Assembly: GCF_019175385.1 (NCBI RefSeq)
Contig: NC_083339.1
Location: 29,355,637-29,419,636 of the forward strand
DNA from: Lycium barbarum
Lineage: Eukaryota > Streptophyta > Magnoliopsida > Solanales > Solanaceae
DNA: 64,000 nucleotides
Reading direction: 5' to 3'
The translations under genes were made by a program, and so were the position numbers. The stretch's first letter is position 1. Each line of letters opens with the position of its first letter. The notes beneath the pieces were generated by a model. The model was not told where the DNA came from, did no database searches, and saw only the letters and a program-made list of their open reading frames with translations. Positions 49,015 through 60,909 of the stretch are shown here, piece after piece.

Positions 49015-49843
49015 AAGCAATTATTTGTCTAACTCCTATTTAATTAATTAATATGTATCCATGTATGCATGATGATTTCATGGATGGTGCACATGATAAC
49101 ACTATAAATCTTGAGACTCGTTAATTGCGTGAAGGAAGAAAAAGATATTACATCATGTGAGGCCAGCTCTACGTTGTATAGGCATCTATAGAAAAGCAGC
49201 TTGTCACGAAAAATGACCACGATTTTTAAAAATAAATGGAAGAAAAGGTTACTCTTTTTCTTAAAAACTAACATATAATACTCCATTTATCCTAATTTTA
49301 GTTATGTGATATTCTCTGTGTTTTGAGACGAAATGAAATATTGACATCATTTCAATAATAACTTCATTTAAAACTGATGTTATCTCTATCAAATTAATTT
49401 TTGAATATTTTTAGTACTTTTTCACACTACCACTAATATAATATATATGTCAAATTAACCCCCATATATATATATATATATATATATATATCATCACACA
49501 CTTCGACAGATATTTTGTTATAGGAGTTATTATTTTTGCATCTTAGAAGTACAAGGTTTCATTTGCCCCATTAACTTTCTCCTATGTCAAGCCTCCCACC
49601 CTTATATAGAATTTTCCAAAAATTAAAAGTTCTAACAAAGCTTATTAATGGTATGAAAAATATTATCATACTTAGTGGCAAAAGCTATGTATTTGACAGG
49701 GTCTAGTTGAATCCCCGTCAATGAAAAATTGTGCTTGATGAATTTCATATATATAAAGAATACTTTTTTCGAGTTTCATTATTAGAATTTTGGACTTTGC
49801 CACTGCTCATACCCTCTTACAATTACAATGAATACGTTTAATG

Positions 49844-49895
<52 letters not shown>

Positions 49896-49912
49896 CTTAT
49901 TCCTAAAAACAA
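49015..49912. other. AT-rich upstream region of the transcription factor
   Basis: No gene is visible. (TA)n tracts lie at about 49465-49492 and 49847-49892. A MITE-like CTCCATTTATCCTAATTTT end at about 49282 has no partner that I can find. Confidence 0.55.
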
Positions 49913-50798
49913 GAGTAAATCCCACTTTACTCCCCTAACATTTAAGGGTTGGGAAACAATATTCACTCTCAATATTGAATGGGAACGATAACCCTCTTAT
50001 GAAATATTTTATGGTGAGGACTTTCCTTATTTGAATAAAGATCTTTTTTCTTTTTCTTTCTAGAATTAAAATGCGAAAATATATAATTTTATTATTGCTC
50101 ATTCACCTATTCCGGTGAAATAATGTACTTGTAGAATATAACAGCTATTTGCAATAATCTGTCAATAAATTTTTAGCTATGTGGCATTCGTTTTACCTGC
50201 ATGCGCATTAAACTTTGGGGGTTCTAATTGCACATTAGCAGTTTACCTAATTTCCACTCTGACATTACCTTTATTTATGAATTATCTCATTCACCTCTTC
50301 CATTGTTCTATTGAACACCAAAAAATCAAAATCAAGGCAAAAAAGAACTCTTTAGGGACTTTTCTTGATTAGCTGAAGCTTGTGTGTTTCTTCCAGTTTT
50401 GATGAGTTTAAGGTAAGAGTCAATTTTACTCTACCCCTTAATATTTAAGGGTTGAGAAACAATGCCTCCTCCATATGTTGAATGGGAACGATAACCCCGT
50501 TATACAATATTATTCGGCAAGCCTTTTCATTTTTTGAATAAATATAGTTTTCTAGATCTAAAATACAAAAATATATAAGTCTTATTTATTATATTTAATT
50601 ATACATTTACATAAAATAGGCACTCAAATAAGATGGCGATTGATTTCATATAACCAAGCATTTCGTTCATATTTTCAAAGAATTGCTTGTATAAACATAT
50701 AATTAGAAAAAAGTTTCATATAGGATAAAAATTGGACTGATTTTTCAAAAAAAGATTATTTGCTTGGCTCCTCTAAGTGTTCTGAAAATATTTTAAAA

Positions 50799-50838
<40 letters not shown>

Positions 50839-51280
50839 TTAAATAATTGATTAATGTGAAAATTGTTGTGAAACATATCTTAGCGGATGGAATTGATATT
50901 ATACAAAATATTTATAGATGACCCAAAGGTAATGTCAGAGTAGGAAATTAGGTAGACTATTGATGTGCAATTAGAATCCCAAAATTTAATGCGCATGTAG
51001 GTAAAACGGATGTCAAAGAGATAAAAATTTATTGACAGATTATTGCAAGTAACTGTTATATCCTTAAAAAAAAATACATTATTTTCAATGGAATAGGTGA
51101 ATGGGACAATAATAAAATTATATATTTTCGTATTTAATTCTAGAAAGAAAAAAAATCTTTATTCAAATAAGAATCCTCACCGGAAAATATTGCATAAGGG
51201 GGTTATCGTTCTCATTCAATATTTGGAGGGGGTATTGTATCTCAACCCTTAAATGTTAGGGGGTAAAGTGGGATTGACTT
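49913..51280. mobile_element. 1368-bp fold-back MULE-type element with 9-bp target duplication
   Basis: The left arm (49913-50272) and right arm (50924-51280) are inverted copies of about 360 bp. The target duplication TAAAAACAA flanks both ends (49904-49912 and 51281-51289). The centre holds a third, direct copy of the outer arm (about 50416-50580), marked by AATATTTAAGGGTTGAG and GAATGGGAACGATAACCCC. There is no transposase frame. The target size and long arms fit Mutator-like fold-back elements. The 63-aa ORF at 50181-50372 lies across the left arm and is not a gene. Confidence 0.92.
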
Positions 51281-52781
51281 TAAAAACAACAATAAAAAAG
51301 AAATAAATAAACAAAGAGACACAGAAATAAAGAAGTTAGTTCCATACCTTCATGTATACTTTGCTCTAGTTGACTGGTATGTTTTAATACCTACGGTTTA
51401 AGCTTTTACAAGATTGAAATTGGTCAAATACAGGAAAATAATAAATATGCTGATTCCTTTTGTTTTTTCCGTTAGAGTTCCTTCCTTATTTTTCCTGCCT
51501 TTCAAGAAAAAAAAGAGAATATTACTGGAGAGCAAGATACAGGTAAATACTAAATATGCTGATCTCTATTGTATTTTTCATTAGAATTCCTTCCTTATTT
51601 TTCCTGCATTTCAAGAAGAAAAAAAAAATATTGCCACTTTACTGCATGTCAAAAATCCTTCAAAAAAATATTTCTACTATCAAAAATTGTGTGGACTACT
51701 TCAAAGTTCAAACCTTCAACGTCATTGAAAAACATACCTATTCCTACAAGTTTTCAACGGCAGTACGAAGGCCAACAAAACAAACATAAAATAGTCTTTA
51801 TTTATTGACTGACTCTCGATAAGTCAAAAATACATTTTAGTTAATCATGTTTCATAAAAATGATTCTTGGGACCACCATGAATGAAGATTAAAGAAATTA
51901 TCCCATTTTTTATACCATCAATATCAAAAGATTCCAATATAAATTTAGAAGCTTATATCGGTTTTCTAAATTTCCCTGCTCTTTCACATTGGAAAGAAGG
52001 AAATTTTCGGTTCTTCAATTTGTCCCATTTGATTTATTCAATTTATTTTAATTCTTGAGCGACTTCATTGTCCTTCCACTTGACAAACTAGTTTCTTATC
52101 AAACATGGCCCATCATTAATCTAACAGATATAACGTGATGTACCAAATTATATCTCCACCATTTCGGCCCTCTGATAAAAAAAAATGATTTTGACTGGCT
52201 ACATGTTCTAGGTAAACCGTCATTTCGCAACTATACGAATAAATTAACTGCTATGTAATGGCATAAAGAAGAGTATTTCATGAGTAATTTTCTCTTTTTT
52301 TTAACAACTTACACGTTTACATGAGATGATCATATACTTCAATAAAATATCAGAACGCCCAAGCAAAGGCTCTAGGTTTGAGTCACATCATCACTCATTA
52401 TCAAAACGAACTTCAACATGCTTACCACCGCCACGCATTATTACAAAGAACTTATACGTGCTTGGCCTTTTAAAACGAAGCAGGCCTCACGTGAGGTAGC
52501 ATGTTTAAGTAAATCAATAGAAGTGTATTTCTCTAACATCATGTAATTTTAGATGAGTTTTGTTCACATATTTCAACAAGGAGAATTAATTAAAGAGTAT
52601 TTGGACTACAATGATGAGTCAAGTGAGCACAAAACAAACAAATGCAAATAGTGGTGAGTAAAGAAATAATTATTCGCACCCGATATTTAAATTAAACTTA
52701 TGAATGAATGAGATAGGTCTTTCACATGATCTTTTATTGATTAACCACTTTTAACTCAATTTATCACTATATTAATATAGT
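51281..52781. other. Spacer with a 109-bp tandem repeat
   Basis: Two copies of an approximately 109-bp unit (about 51428-51536 and 51537-51645) share ATATGCTGAT and TTCCTTCCTTATTTTTCCTG. The 77- and 79-aa ORFs at 51556-51808 run through the second copy. No gene can be supported. Confidence 0.6.
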
Positions 52782-53483
52782 TGTAGACATCCACATTTCA
52801 TCGGATTTAAAATAGGAAGACAAGTTTAAGATAGGACCAAATCTGCACTTCATCTCTTATGTCGCAAATTAGATCTACAAAAGCTGGAGTCACAAAACCG
52901 CAAAGATGGAAGCTCCATTTTTATGGGTATTTCAAGTTTTGTCTTTGAGTTTTATCAAGCTTATGCTCGGACAAGCCTTGAAGTAGGGGGCCTTTGTAGA
53001 CATAAAAATTTATCCGATTTAAGTCGGGCCTTTAAAAGACAATTCCAATGTCCGCTAGAGTTTCTTGGAGGGTACTTTACCCTAAACTCTTGCCCACGCC
53101 TATATAAGGGTACATATTGCCTTGAAAAGGCATCGTGAATATCCCATAAAATTCATGGTTTCACAAAGTGATCAAGGCATCAAATTCTGTCTTTCTCAAA
53201 GCAAAAGTGATATCTTGAAGCAATCTTCCTCAAGATCAATTCGAAATATCAAAGTATTGTCCAACATTCTTGGCGATCAAATACATCGCAAGGAGGTCCA
53301 AATCATCCTACATTTGAGATATACACTACTAACGGCCCTCAAATCATAGAAAAATTTAGAAGAGAAAAATCAAAGTAATACATACAGATTTGTAATAACA
53401 ACGTTGATAAATGAAATCACTCTTTTTACTTATTTTGTGATTGCAGTTTATTTTCCATACTTAAAAACAAATTATGGCAAACA
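52782..53483 (+). mobile_element. 702-bp solo LTR with ATAGT target duplication
   Basis: It begins TGTAGACATCCACATTTC and ends ATGGCAAACA, with ATAGT at 52777-52781 and 53484-53488. A TATA box GCCTATATAAGGG at about 53099 gives plus orientation and the expected U3/R order. Two ORFs of 71 and 75 aa inside it are chance frames. The LTR start resembles gypsy LTRs seen in eudicots; the lineage is not assigned. Confidence 0.88.
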
Positions 53484-53488
53484 ATAGT

Positions 53489-54216
53489 TTAGTATAAATA
53501 TCAGATATTCATATATTTTTCTCGATAGTGCTGACACATAAGTGTATGATGCCTTGCTGTATGTGATGTTGATCTCTATAACTCTTAAGAAAGGAAAAGG
53601 ATGAATTTGTTTTTGCATGTTTGCAGCTTCCTTTGCGTCGGGAATCACGGGCTTTGTTCCTACCTAGTCTTGGGACCTACCCACCTTTGCTTACCTATAT
53701 TATAAGGTATTAGTATGCATATATACATGGCTTAATTCTTGAAAACATAGTTATATTATATATACTTAATTTGGTTTATTGAAGCATGAAAGAATAAAAT
53801 CAGTGTCGTAGGTGGTTTAATTAGTTGGAAAACATGGAATGACTCAGCAAAGACCTAATATAGACATCATTAAGCATTAGGCTTGATTAAGTTGAATCTC
53901 AAAAACTAAAGATCAAGGGAATACTCAATTGTTTAAATTTTAAACAATTGAGCTAGTCGGATATGCACAAATACTAATAGGAAGAGAGATTAATAGTCTC
54001 TATAGTTGAATGAAAACATATGTGAACTCATTAGCTTAAGGAAAACCTATGTGAACAAAAGGTTAATATAAAAAAGAATTAAAAATCATGATTTGTCAAA
54101 CTTAGGAAGGGTGCAACTTCCGAGATTCTTCAATAAAAATGAATTTAAAGAAAAATAGAATTGTTTGAAATGTTCTTTTTATTTATCTTTCTTGTAATTT
54201 AATTTCAATACGATAA
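53489..54216. other. Spacer, nothing recognised
   Basis: AT-rich with no ORF above 60 codons and no repeat structure that I can delimit. Confidence 0.5.
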
Positions 54217-54430
54217 TGTCAAATTAGGCATTGGCCTAACTCACACCCCCAAAAACACCTCACGCCCAACATCGGAAACAACGAATTGGGTGAGTCTGGC
54301 TTTGATACCATGTCAAATTAGGTATTGAGCCTAACCCATACACCAAAAGCTAACTCATGAGGAAATTATTTTCCAAGTCCATATAAGGAGACCATGTACC
54401 CTTTAACCCATCAATGTGGGACTCTTAACA
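54217..54430 (-). mobile_element. TRIM (miniature LTR retrotransposon) with collapsed 3' LTR
   Basis: On the minus strand a 120-bp LTR (54311-54430) starts TGTTAAGAGTCCCACATT and ends AATTTGACA. It is followed at once by TGGTATCAAAGCC, a primer site close to the initiator-Met one. After about 60 bp of internal DNA only the end of the second LTR remains (GCCTAATTTGACA, up to 54217). ATAA flanks both ends. Total length is 214 bp. No 5S rRNA-like part is seen, so it is not a Cassandra element. Confidence 0.75.
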
Positions 54431-57394
54431 ATAAACTTATACTTCTTACTTTTTTAAGGATGAAACTGAAACAAATGCACATCCAAAGTCATCAAATTTC
54501 AGCAATTCTTGGAACATTTGTGCATAACAAATAACCAAAAGAAAAAAAAAACTTAATGATCGAAAGCTTTTTGCATTCTCCCCACGTGTGTTGGCAAGGC
54601 ATTTTGGAGCTGTGATTGGAGCTTTGGAAGAAAAAGGTGCATAAAGTATTATAGTTACATGTTTAATTTTCATCTTCTTCTTCATCTTTAACAGCTATTA
54701 CGTGGTATATTGTGTTCATTATCACGGGCTTCTTGAGTCTAGTAATGATAAAATGGCTGGCCCTAATTAATTGATTCCTTTTAACTAAAAATCATTACAA
54801 ATAAATGAAAATTTGTTATCCATATGTGACTCGTGGTGCCACAAAGAAGTCACTCTTTAATTTGTTGCGAAGACTATCAAGTATCAACTACTTCATTTTT
54901 GTTTTAGGTTTTTTATATTGGAGAAATTGGTGGGGATGCAATAGAAAGTTTGGTCTATCAACTACTATAGATATACTGCATGAAAAGTTATGAATATGTA
55001 GCTGTATAATAAATGAAAGAAGAAATTCGATCGCGAGTTGAACTGCTGTTCAGTTAAAGATTCTTTACGTACATTTGTGTGTACCTTGATTTATTTGATT
55101 ATACCTATCTTTAAAAAATTAGAGAAGGGAAAAAGAAACTTTGAATAACTAAACGTGAAGTCTAATGTAGTTTCAAAAAGAGCCCTTATTCAATTCATTC
55201 GAATTTTTCCATTTTTGTTTAAGAAACCAGGAATATTAATATGGAGAAACTAAAATCGATTTGTTGAAAGGAAAGGAATTATGACAATATCAAGTTATTT
55301 AAATGATCAAAAATCAAAATTAACCAAATCGTTAAAAATTATTGGAAAAGATTTACAAAGCCTAAAATGTCATATGGGTAGTATTCCATTTTTTCTGTTA
55401 AAAACTCCAAAGTGGCTAAAAGTATTAATTATAATTAACGTTCAATATCTTGATACAAATAGGTGAAACACAAATACTAGTTCCTTACGAATTACCCCTC
55501 CTAGGTTTCCCATAGGGGTACTTAAACCCCCCCCCCCCCCCCCCACACACACACCTTTAAAAATCTTTATATAATCCTCTCAAAATTACGGATTAAATTA
55601 GCATTTTCTTCTAAACTAACACAGCCAGGAAAAAACAACGGTATCCTTCTTTTAAATAATGTTCTTGTTTCTTATTTTCATTTCTACAGTCATTTTTTGA
55701 TATCTAAGTTAATTATTAATTGCTTATTGGGATATAAAGAAAAAGTTTCACTTAATTGTATAACTTTAAAAATAGTATTCGTAGATTTGAAAGGTAAGGT
55801 TAAGGTGATTATGTGTTACAAACATAAAAGTGATGGAGGTAATCCGTAATTTACTCCATGAATAAATATCTTATTGGTAAAAGTAGTGATCTTGTTCTGA
55901 AAATATTCACTGCAGCACACCATCCAGTGAAGTCAACCCCCAAAACAAGTTTTGTTTTCTTTTCCATTACGCTAATTTTTAATAACATAAATATACGTAA
56001 TTGTATATATAATTGGCGCTGTATATAAATAAGTTACATAGGAATATGTGTGCCTATTAATGCGGATCTAGCATTCTTTGAGAATGAGCATGTCTGTCGT
56101 ATTATGCTTCTTATTTTAATATTATTACTAATCCAATTATTCTAATGATCATCATACATGATGCATGTCGTCTTCTTACATGTTGGACATCTCAAACCAG
56201 AAAATCGAACAAACGTAATTTTGACATTAGACGTGTCCAATATAATTATATTTTTACGTAAATAAGTTAAGCATGTGAAATATTTTGTATCAATCTAAAG
56301 TGTACATGGCTATTACATATACCCTACGAGACATTTTTTAATAATTATTATTATCATTATTATTTATTTATTTTAGAGTTTTATTATTGATTAGCAAAAT
56401 ACTTCACGGTTCACACCATAATTGTCCTACTATTACTGTTGTTTAAAGTTGTCTTCCATTACTTTAGAGCTTCGCTAGGATCACGACAACTGCAAACAAT
56501 TTGCTAATCACAAGGATATAAATATCCCCTAAACAATAATCGAGAATAAAATTAATAAATTTTGTACATTAATGCATATTGTTTTACCATCTTCCCTTGA
56601 TGATACTATCCATAAAAAACTATATTATGACGCGCAATTATCTCAATAAAATTTAGTTGTGTTTAGTAGTACTGAAAACAGTTGTTACACCATGCTGATT
56701 GAGAATTCAACCTTTTTCCATTCAACAAAAAACATATATATTTTATAAAACAAAATATCAATAGCTGATGGAATCTGTTAGATAGACCTAAAGCTGAGTC
56801 CCAACGAATTTCCTTCAAATTTCAATTGCTTAACGTGCGACTCTATCCTTTGACTGCATGCATCTGGGTTCAGTCTACGTTTTAGTTATAAAGTTTTTCT
56901 AATTGATTTTTTCTATATATATAGTAATTTATTTTGTGGTTGCTACTAGGTACTGGTTATATTTCTACTCGTAATTAGTCTTCTTCTTTTTTCTCCTTCC
57001 TTCAATGTCTCATTTTTTCCGTTTGCTGTTATCAATTAGTAATTGAAATTCTTGAAGGAAAATTAAGCACTGGTATAAACCTTCAAATATTGATAAATTC
57101 TTATTCTCATTCATTTGATATTTGATTAAGTATATTTAGTTTTGAATTAATTAAAATATACACTTCTGATTCATCTGCTTGTAATCAATTTTCACAATTA
57201 TCTGCTACACCACGTCTTATATTAAGTTTTTACGATTAATTTATATTTGAAGATAATTTAATTTTAAAAATAATTAATTGTAACATATTTCCTACATAAA
57301 GAATATAGAACAACTCATTTCAATTAGCTATAGATTAGATCTCCTTAGTCTTATATGTTTCAATGACCAAAATCATACTTTATAATTGATGGAT
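54431..57394. other. AT-rich spacer with a poly(C)/(CA) tract
   Basis: There is no gene that I can support; the ORFs of 60-80 codons lack domains. An 18-base poly(C) followed by (CA)n lies at 55527-55553. The rest is unique-looking AT-rich DNA. Confidence 0.55.
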
Positions 57395-57825
57395 CAACAA
57401 CATACTTAGTGTAATCCCACAAAGTGGGGGTCTAAGGAGGGTAGAGTGTATGCAAACCTTACCTCTACCTTAGAAGGTAGAGAGACCGTTTAAGATAGAC
57501 CCTTAGCTCAAAGAAAAAATAATTCAAAGCAGTTTGAAAAAAAAAAAAGATAAAGCAATATCAAAGTTGGGTCAATAAAAAGAAAAGGAACAATAGCTAT
57601 AATAAAATATATGCTAAGTTAAGAACAAAAAGCAATAGACAATAACATAAATCGACAGAAAAGGAACTACATAAGAAATACTATGGCTAGTAATAAGGGG
57701 AGGATAAGCAGGTCAACGCTCTACTACCTACTAACTTTTTGTGCTAATCTGTGTCCTTCACACCTTCTTATCTAAGATCATGTCTCAGTAAGCTTTGTCA
57801 TGTCCTATTCTTAAACTTGAAAAGT
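57395..57825 (-). mobile_element. 3' fragment of an RTE-type LINE or of a SINE sharing its tail
   Basis: On the minus strand it ends GTGGGATTACACTAAGTATG followed by TTGTTG, and contains CTACCTTCTAAGGTAGAGGT and GGTCTCTC blocks. I know this tail from many Solanaceae RTE/SINE copies. Upstream (57790-57690) a degenerate DMTKLTE...RCEGH reading resembles the end of an RTE reverse transcriptase. Stops are present and the 5' border is unclear. Confidence 0.55.
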
Positions 57826-58424
57826 TTGCATTCAATAAAATAGCTTACATTTTTAAAAACAAAAATAAATATGTATATTTCAGTTAGTAATTTTTTTTTT
57901 CTTTTCCTTTTTCCTTCCTTCATCTCTTATCTTTTCAGTTTGGCTCTTTTCCTTTCTAGTACAAAATCTTGAGATAAGTGCAGTCTTCAAAAACATGTCC
58001 ATTAACAAATGTCAAAAGTTGACAAATCCGAACTTCTAGAGGCATTGTCAAAAAATTATTTAGTTCCATCACTGAAAGACAAAATTAACAGACAATTCCC
58101 ACTTTATGTTTGTCTTCATTTGCCCCAGTCGCAGCTCCTTTTTCTAGTCTATGTACTGCCCTTTTCCAAATTTTTCTTCTCTTTTCTACCCCTTGGAACA
58201 AGGAAAAAGAAAGTAGTCTTGTCAACAGAACTTTTGATTAAGAAAGAAAGCGAAGGATCATTGCATGCATTAATTGTATTAACAGTAATAAAAATATTTT
58301 CATAATCAATCATAAATAATGTAGATTTTCATAATAAACATTAATTGATAGTAGTATTGTAAAAATGCAATTAACATGATATAACAATTTGCTAAGATTC
58401 ACTAATAATATAAAAAAAAAATTA
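57826..58424. other. Spacer, nothing recognised
   Basis: The 98-codon ORF at 58009-58305 has no known domain, no codon bias and no neighbour support. It is treated as chance. Confidence 0.5.
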
Positions 58425-58665
58425 CTCCCTTTGTCTCAATCTATGTGATACACTTTACTTTTTAGTCTGTCTCAGAAAGAATGATACATTTCCTTATTTG
58501 ATAATAATTTAACTTTAAACTTTACCTTTCACGCTTAACGAGATGATCTATAAGCACACAAATATTTTTGACTTATTTTAGACCACAAGATTCAAAATTC
58601 TTTCTTTATTTCTTAACATTCGTGTCCAGTCAAACTATATCACATAAATTGGGACGGTGAGAGTT
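58425..58665. mobile_element. Stowaway-like MITE, about 241 bp
   Basis: The left end CTCCCTTTGTCTCAATCTAT and the reverse complement of the right end (CTCACCGTCCCAATTTATG) form imperfect terminal inverted repeats. TA stands at both flanks (58423-58424 and 58666-58667). Size, ends and TA target fit Tc1/mariner-type MITEs. Confidence 0.7.
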
Positions 58666-58667
58666 TA

Positions 58668-59042
58668 CTAGAAATGAATATAACTTAAATTCAAATTTAG
58701 TGAGCTATCACTAAATTTTCAAGTTGGAGATCTGAGAGGAGTAATTACGAAAAATCTCTCCTTTTCGCAGACTATTTAATTTGTTTATAAGATGAATACT
58801 CATAAAACGTTTGTAGTTAAAGGAAAATTAATTATGTTTAGAAATAAGAATACACTAGTATATTCACGTCAAAGGCATATATGTGTGTCATTCTCATGCA
58901 TTTTTGTGGTGTGCCGACACCTACTCAATACGTAAGTCGTCTCACCTTTAATTTTCTATGATATGTAAGTATTATCATTTTTAATATTTTCTTTATTGAC
59001 AGAATTCATACTTAATCTTGCAAAGTTTATCGATTCTTTTTG
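58668..59042. other. Spacer, nothing recognised
   Basis: AT-rich, with no ORF and no repeat that I can delimit. Confidence 0.5.
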
Positions 59043-59056
59043 TGATACAACTTAGG

Positions 59057-59216
59057 TTTTTTTAAAAAAAAAATTCTTTTACCTCTCCGTCAAAAAACTT
59101 TTCTTTTACCTCTCCCTCAGGAACTCTCTCTTTTTGTTTGCTTTGTAACTCGAACTCACAATCTTCCGGCTAGAGGTGGAAGGTGTTTAGTTACCATCTG
59201 GACAACCCCTCTTGTC
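59057..59216 (-). mobile_element. tRNA-derived SINE (SolS/TS-like) with 14-bp target duplication
   Basis: On the minus strand it starts GACAAGAGGGGTTGTCCAG, with an A-box-like TGTCCAGATGG and a B-box-like GTGAGTTCGAGTTAC, the RNA polymerase III promoter elements of tRNA-derived SINEs. It ends in an A/T tract at 59057-59073. The 14-mer TGATACAACTTAGG occurs on both sides (59043-59056 and 59217-59230), as target-primed retrotransposition leaves. Total length is 160 bp. Confidence 0.88.
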
Positions 59217-59230
59217 TGATACAACTTAGG

Positions 59231-59442
59231 CATTATAATTCGCATGACATTTTTTCTCTAAAATCACGTTTATGATACAACCAGAGCATGTTATCACATG
59301 CCATATTATAGTAAATTGAACATATGCATATGAATATTGTAAAAGGAAAATAATCCAGAATGTTATCCAAATTCAGTAAAATAAGAAGAGGCTATTATTG
59401 ATAAAATTCTCAAAAACAAACACTAGGTGAAGGGTATCTGGG
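59231..59442. other. Short spacer, nothing recognised
   Basis: AT-rich DNA between the SINE and a dispersed repeat. Confidence 0.4.
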
Positions 59443-59692
59443 CAGGGGCGGATTTAAAGGGTAGGGGTGTTCGCCAGAACATCCTCGGCAAAAAATTACT
59501 TTGTAAATATGATTTCTATGTTTATATACATATATTAACTTTTGAATATCCTTAGCTCAAGTAGTCCAGGGTGTTCAAAATTGTCTCTAGCATCCTATGT
59601 TCGATTCTCAGAGATAATATTATTTTTATATTTAGCTTTTGTTGTTTTTCAGAACACCCTGAGTAAAAATCCATTCAAAGATTCCATTACTG
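59443..59692. mobile_element. Dispersed non-autonomous repeat, possibly hAT-type MITE
   Basis: It starts CAGGGGCGGATTTAAAGGG and ends CCATTACTG, with GGTGTTCGCCAGAACATCC near the left and AGAACACCCTGAGTAAAAAT near the right. I recognise this left end from a common Solanaceae repeat. An 8-bp target duplication is not visible, so the class is uncertain. Confidence 0.4.
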
Positions 59693-59828
59693 AAAAATGC
59701 AGGGGTCCAGTTTAGTTCTCTACGTTACGTAAGTATACTTTTCATACAATAATAATGTAGGAAAAAATTACACTATCAGATCACCTAAATATTAGTAATT
59801 ATCAGTAACCATCAATACATTATAGCAT

Positions 59829-60530
59829 TGTTGAGTTTGTATTTTAATGATTAACAAATAATGTAATGATTATGATTTAGCTGATTACTGGTTGAAAAAC
59901 ATAGTCCTCCGCGTGGTTCCTTTACGCGTGGTTCCTTTAATAGACCTGATGCATAATCGCAGTTAGATTAGGAGTAATCCTCGAGCACAAGTATTTCACT
60001 ATGTAATAAGTGACTTAATAGCCACCTAAAGGGAAAAAAGATTCTAGAAGATCTTGAATGTTAATAAAGAGTCCAGTGTTATAAGAAAGTAGAATCCGGC
60101 TAGGAGTATGTTTAAGGAAAGCTGTGATTTTCAGTAAGCTTCTTTTATTCTCTAGGAATAGAAGATATTATTTGATTATGTTTATCCAGTAAACTCTACT
60201 GCTAATGCTGGTATATATTTTGTATTAGTTCGTTTTTATGCAGATTCGCACACTTACAATTGAGAGAATTTTTTAAACCAAGAAGCAATCCTGAACGCTA
60301 GAGAGATCAAACTGAAGAACCAAATTCGTTTTTATGCAGATTCGCACACTTACAATTAGTCTAGTATTTTGCGGTATATAGGTGGTTTGAGTTTTATCCT
60401 AATTTGCTTATTGAAGAATCATTTTTGTTAGGTCCATTTTCACATAATCTTTTTTGCTTTTAGCCTAAGAATCATCTTAGAGAAGTTGCCACAGTCGGGT
60501 GATTGTAGGTGTTGAAGGAGCTAAAGGAAG
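59829..60530 (+). repeat. Possible old SIRE-like LTR
   Basis: The start TGTTGAGTTTGTATTTTAAT, followed by GATTAACAAA, resembles the beginnings of the SIRE LTRs at 11039 and 15227. Inside, a 33-bp direct repeat starting TTCGTTTTTATGCAGATTCG occurs at about 60227 and 60326. There are no clear ends or target duplication. Confidence 0.3.
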
Positions 60531-60537
60531 TCTCTTA

Positions 60538-60879
60538 TGTTATATTTGTGCTGTTTTATGTGTAGTAGTTCATGAAAGATTAAGATCAAGATGAATGAAG
60601 AAGAAGAAGGTTAGAAGCTTGGAGAAGAAGAAACATTCATACACAAAGTAGAGAGAGAAATATCTTGTTTATTGATCTTACTTCATTGATTTCACAAGTG
60701 GTACAATACATGTATATATATATTCACAATCTAACTAATCATAACTAGCTAATTAATCACCTAGCTAATTGATCATTTACTTGCTAATGTACACGGCTTA
60801 ACTAACATTTGAATAGTTAGTTACTAAGTTTCAGTATGGACAGTTTAGTCCCTAAGTTTGTATATTTTGTGCTCCAACA
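60538..60879 (-). repeat. 3' LTR (about 340 bp) of a copia element
   Basis: On the minus strand it begins TGTTGGAGCACAAAATATAC at 60879, directly after a G-rich polypurine tract. A TATA-like TATATATATACATG lies at about 60705-60720. The far end, near TGTTATATTTGTG (60538), is a best guess because the target duplication cannot be seen. Confidence 0.65.
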
Positions 60880-60902
60880 CCCCCCCCCCCCCCCCCCTTC
60901 CC
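60880..60902 (-). promoter_or_regulatory. Polypurine tract of the copia element, 18 consecutive G
   Basis: On the minus strand, GAGGGAAG is followed by 18 G residues and the LTR start TGTTGG. It is the plus-strand primer site, but with an expanded G run. Confidence 0.7.
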
Positions 60903-60909
60903 TCTCAAA

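Noticed and set aside
54217..54430. Cassandra-type TRIM
   Set aside because: Cassandra LTRs carry a 5S rRNA-like sequence, which is absent here.
58009..58305. 98-codon ORF starting MSKVDKSELL
   Set aside because: No domain, low-complexity hydrophobic tail, no promoter or neighbouring support.
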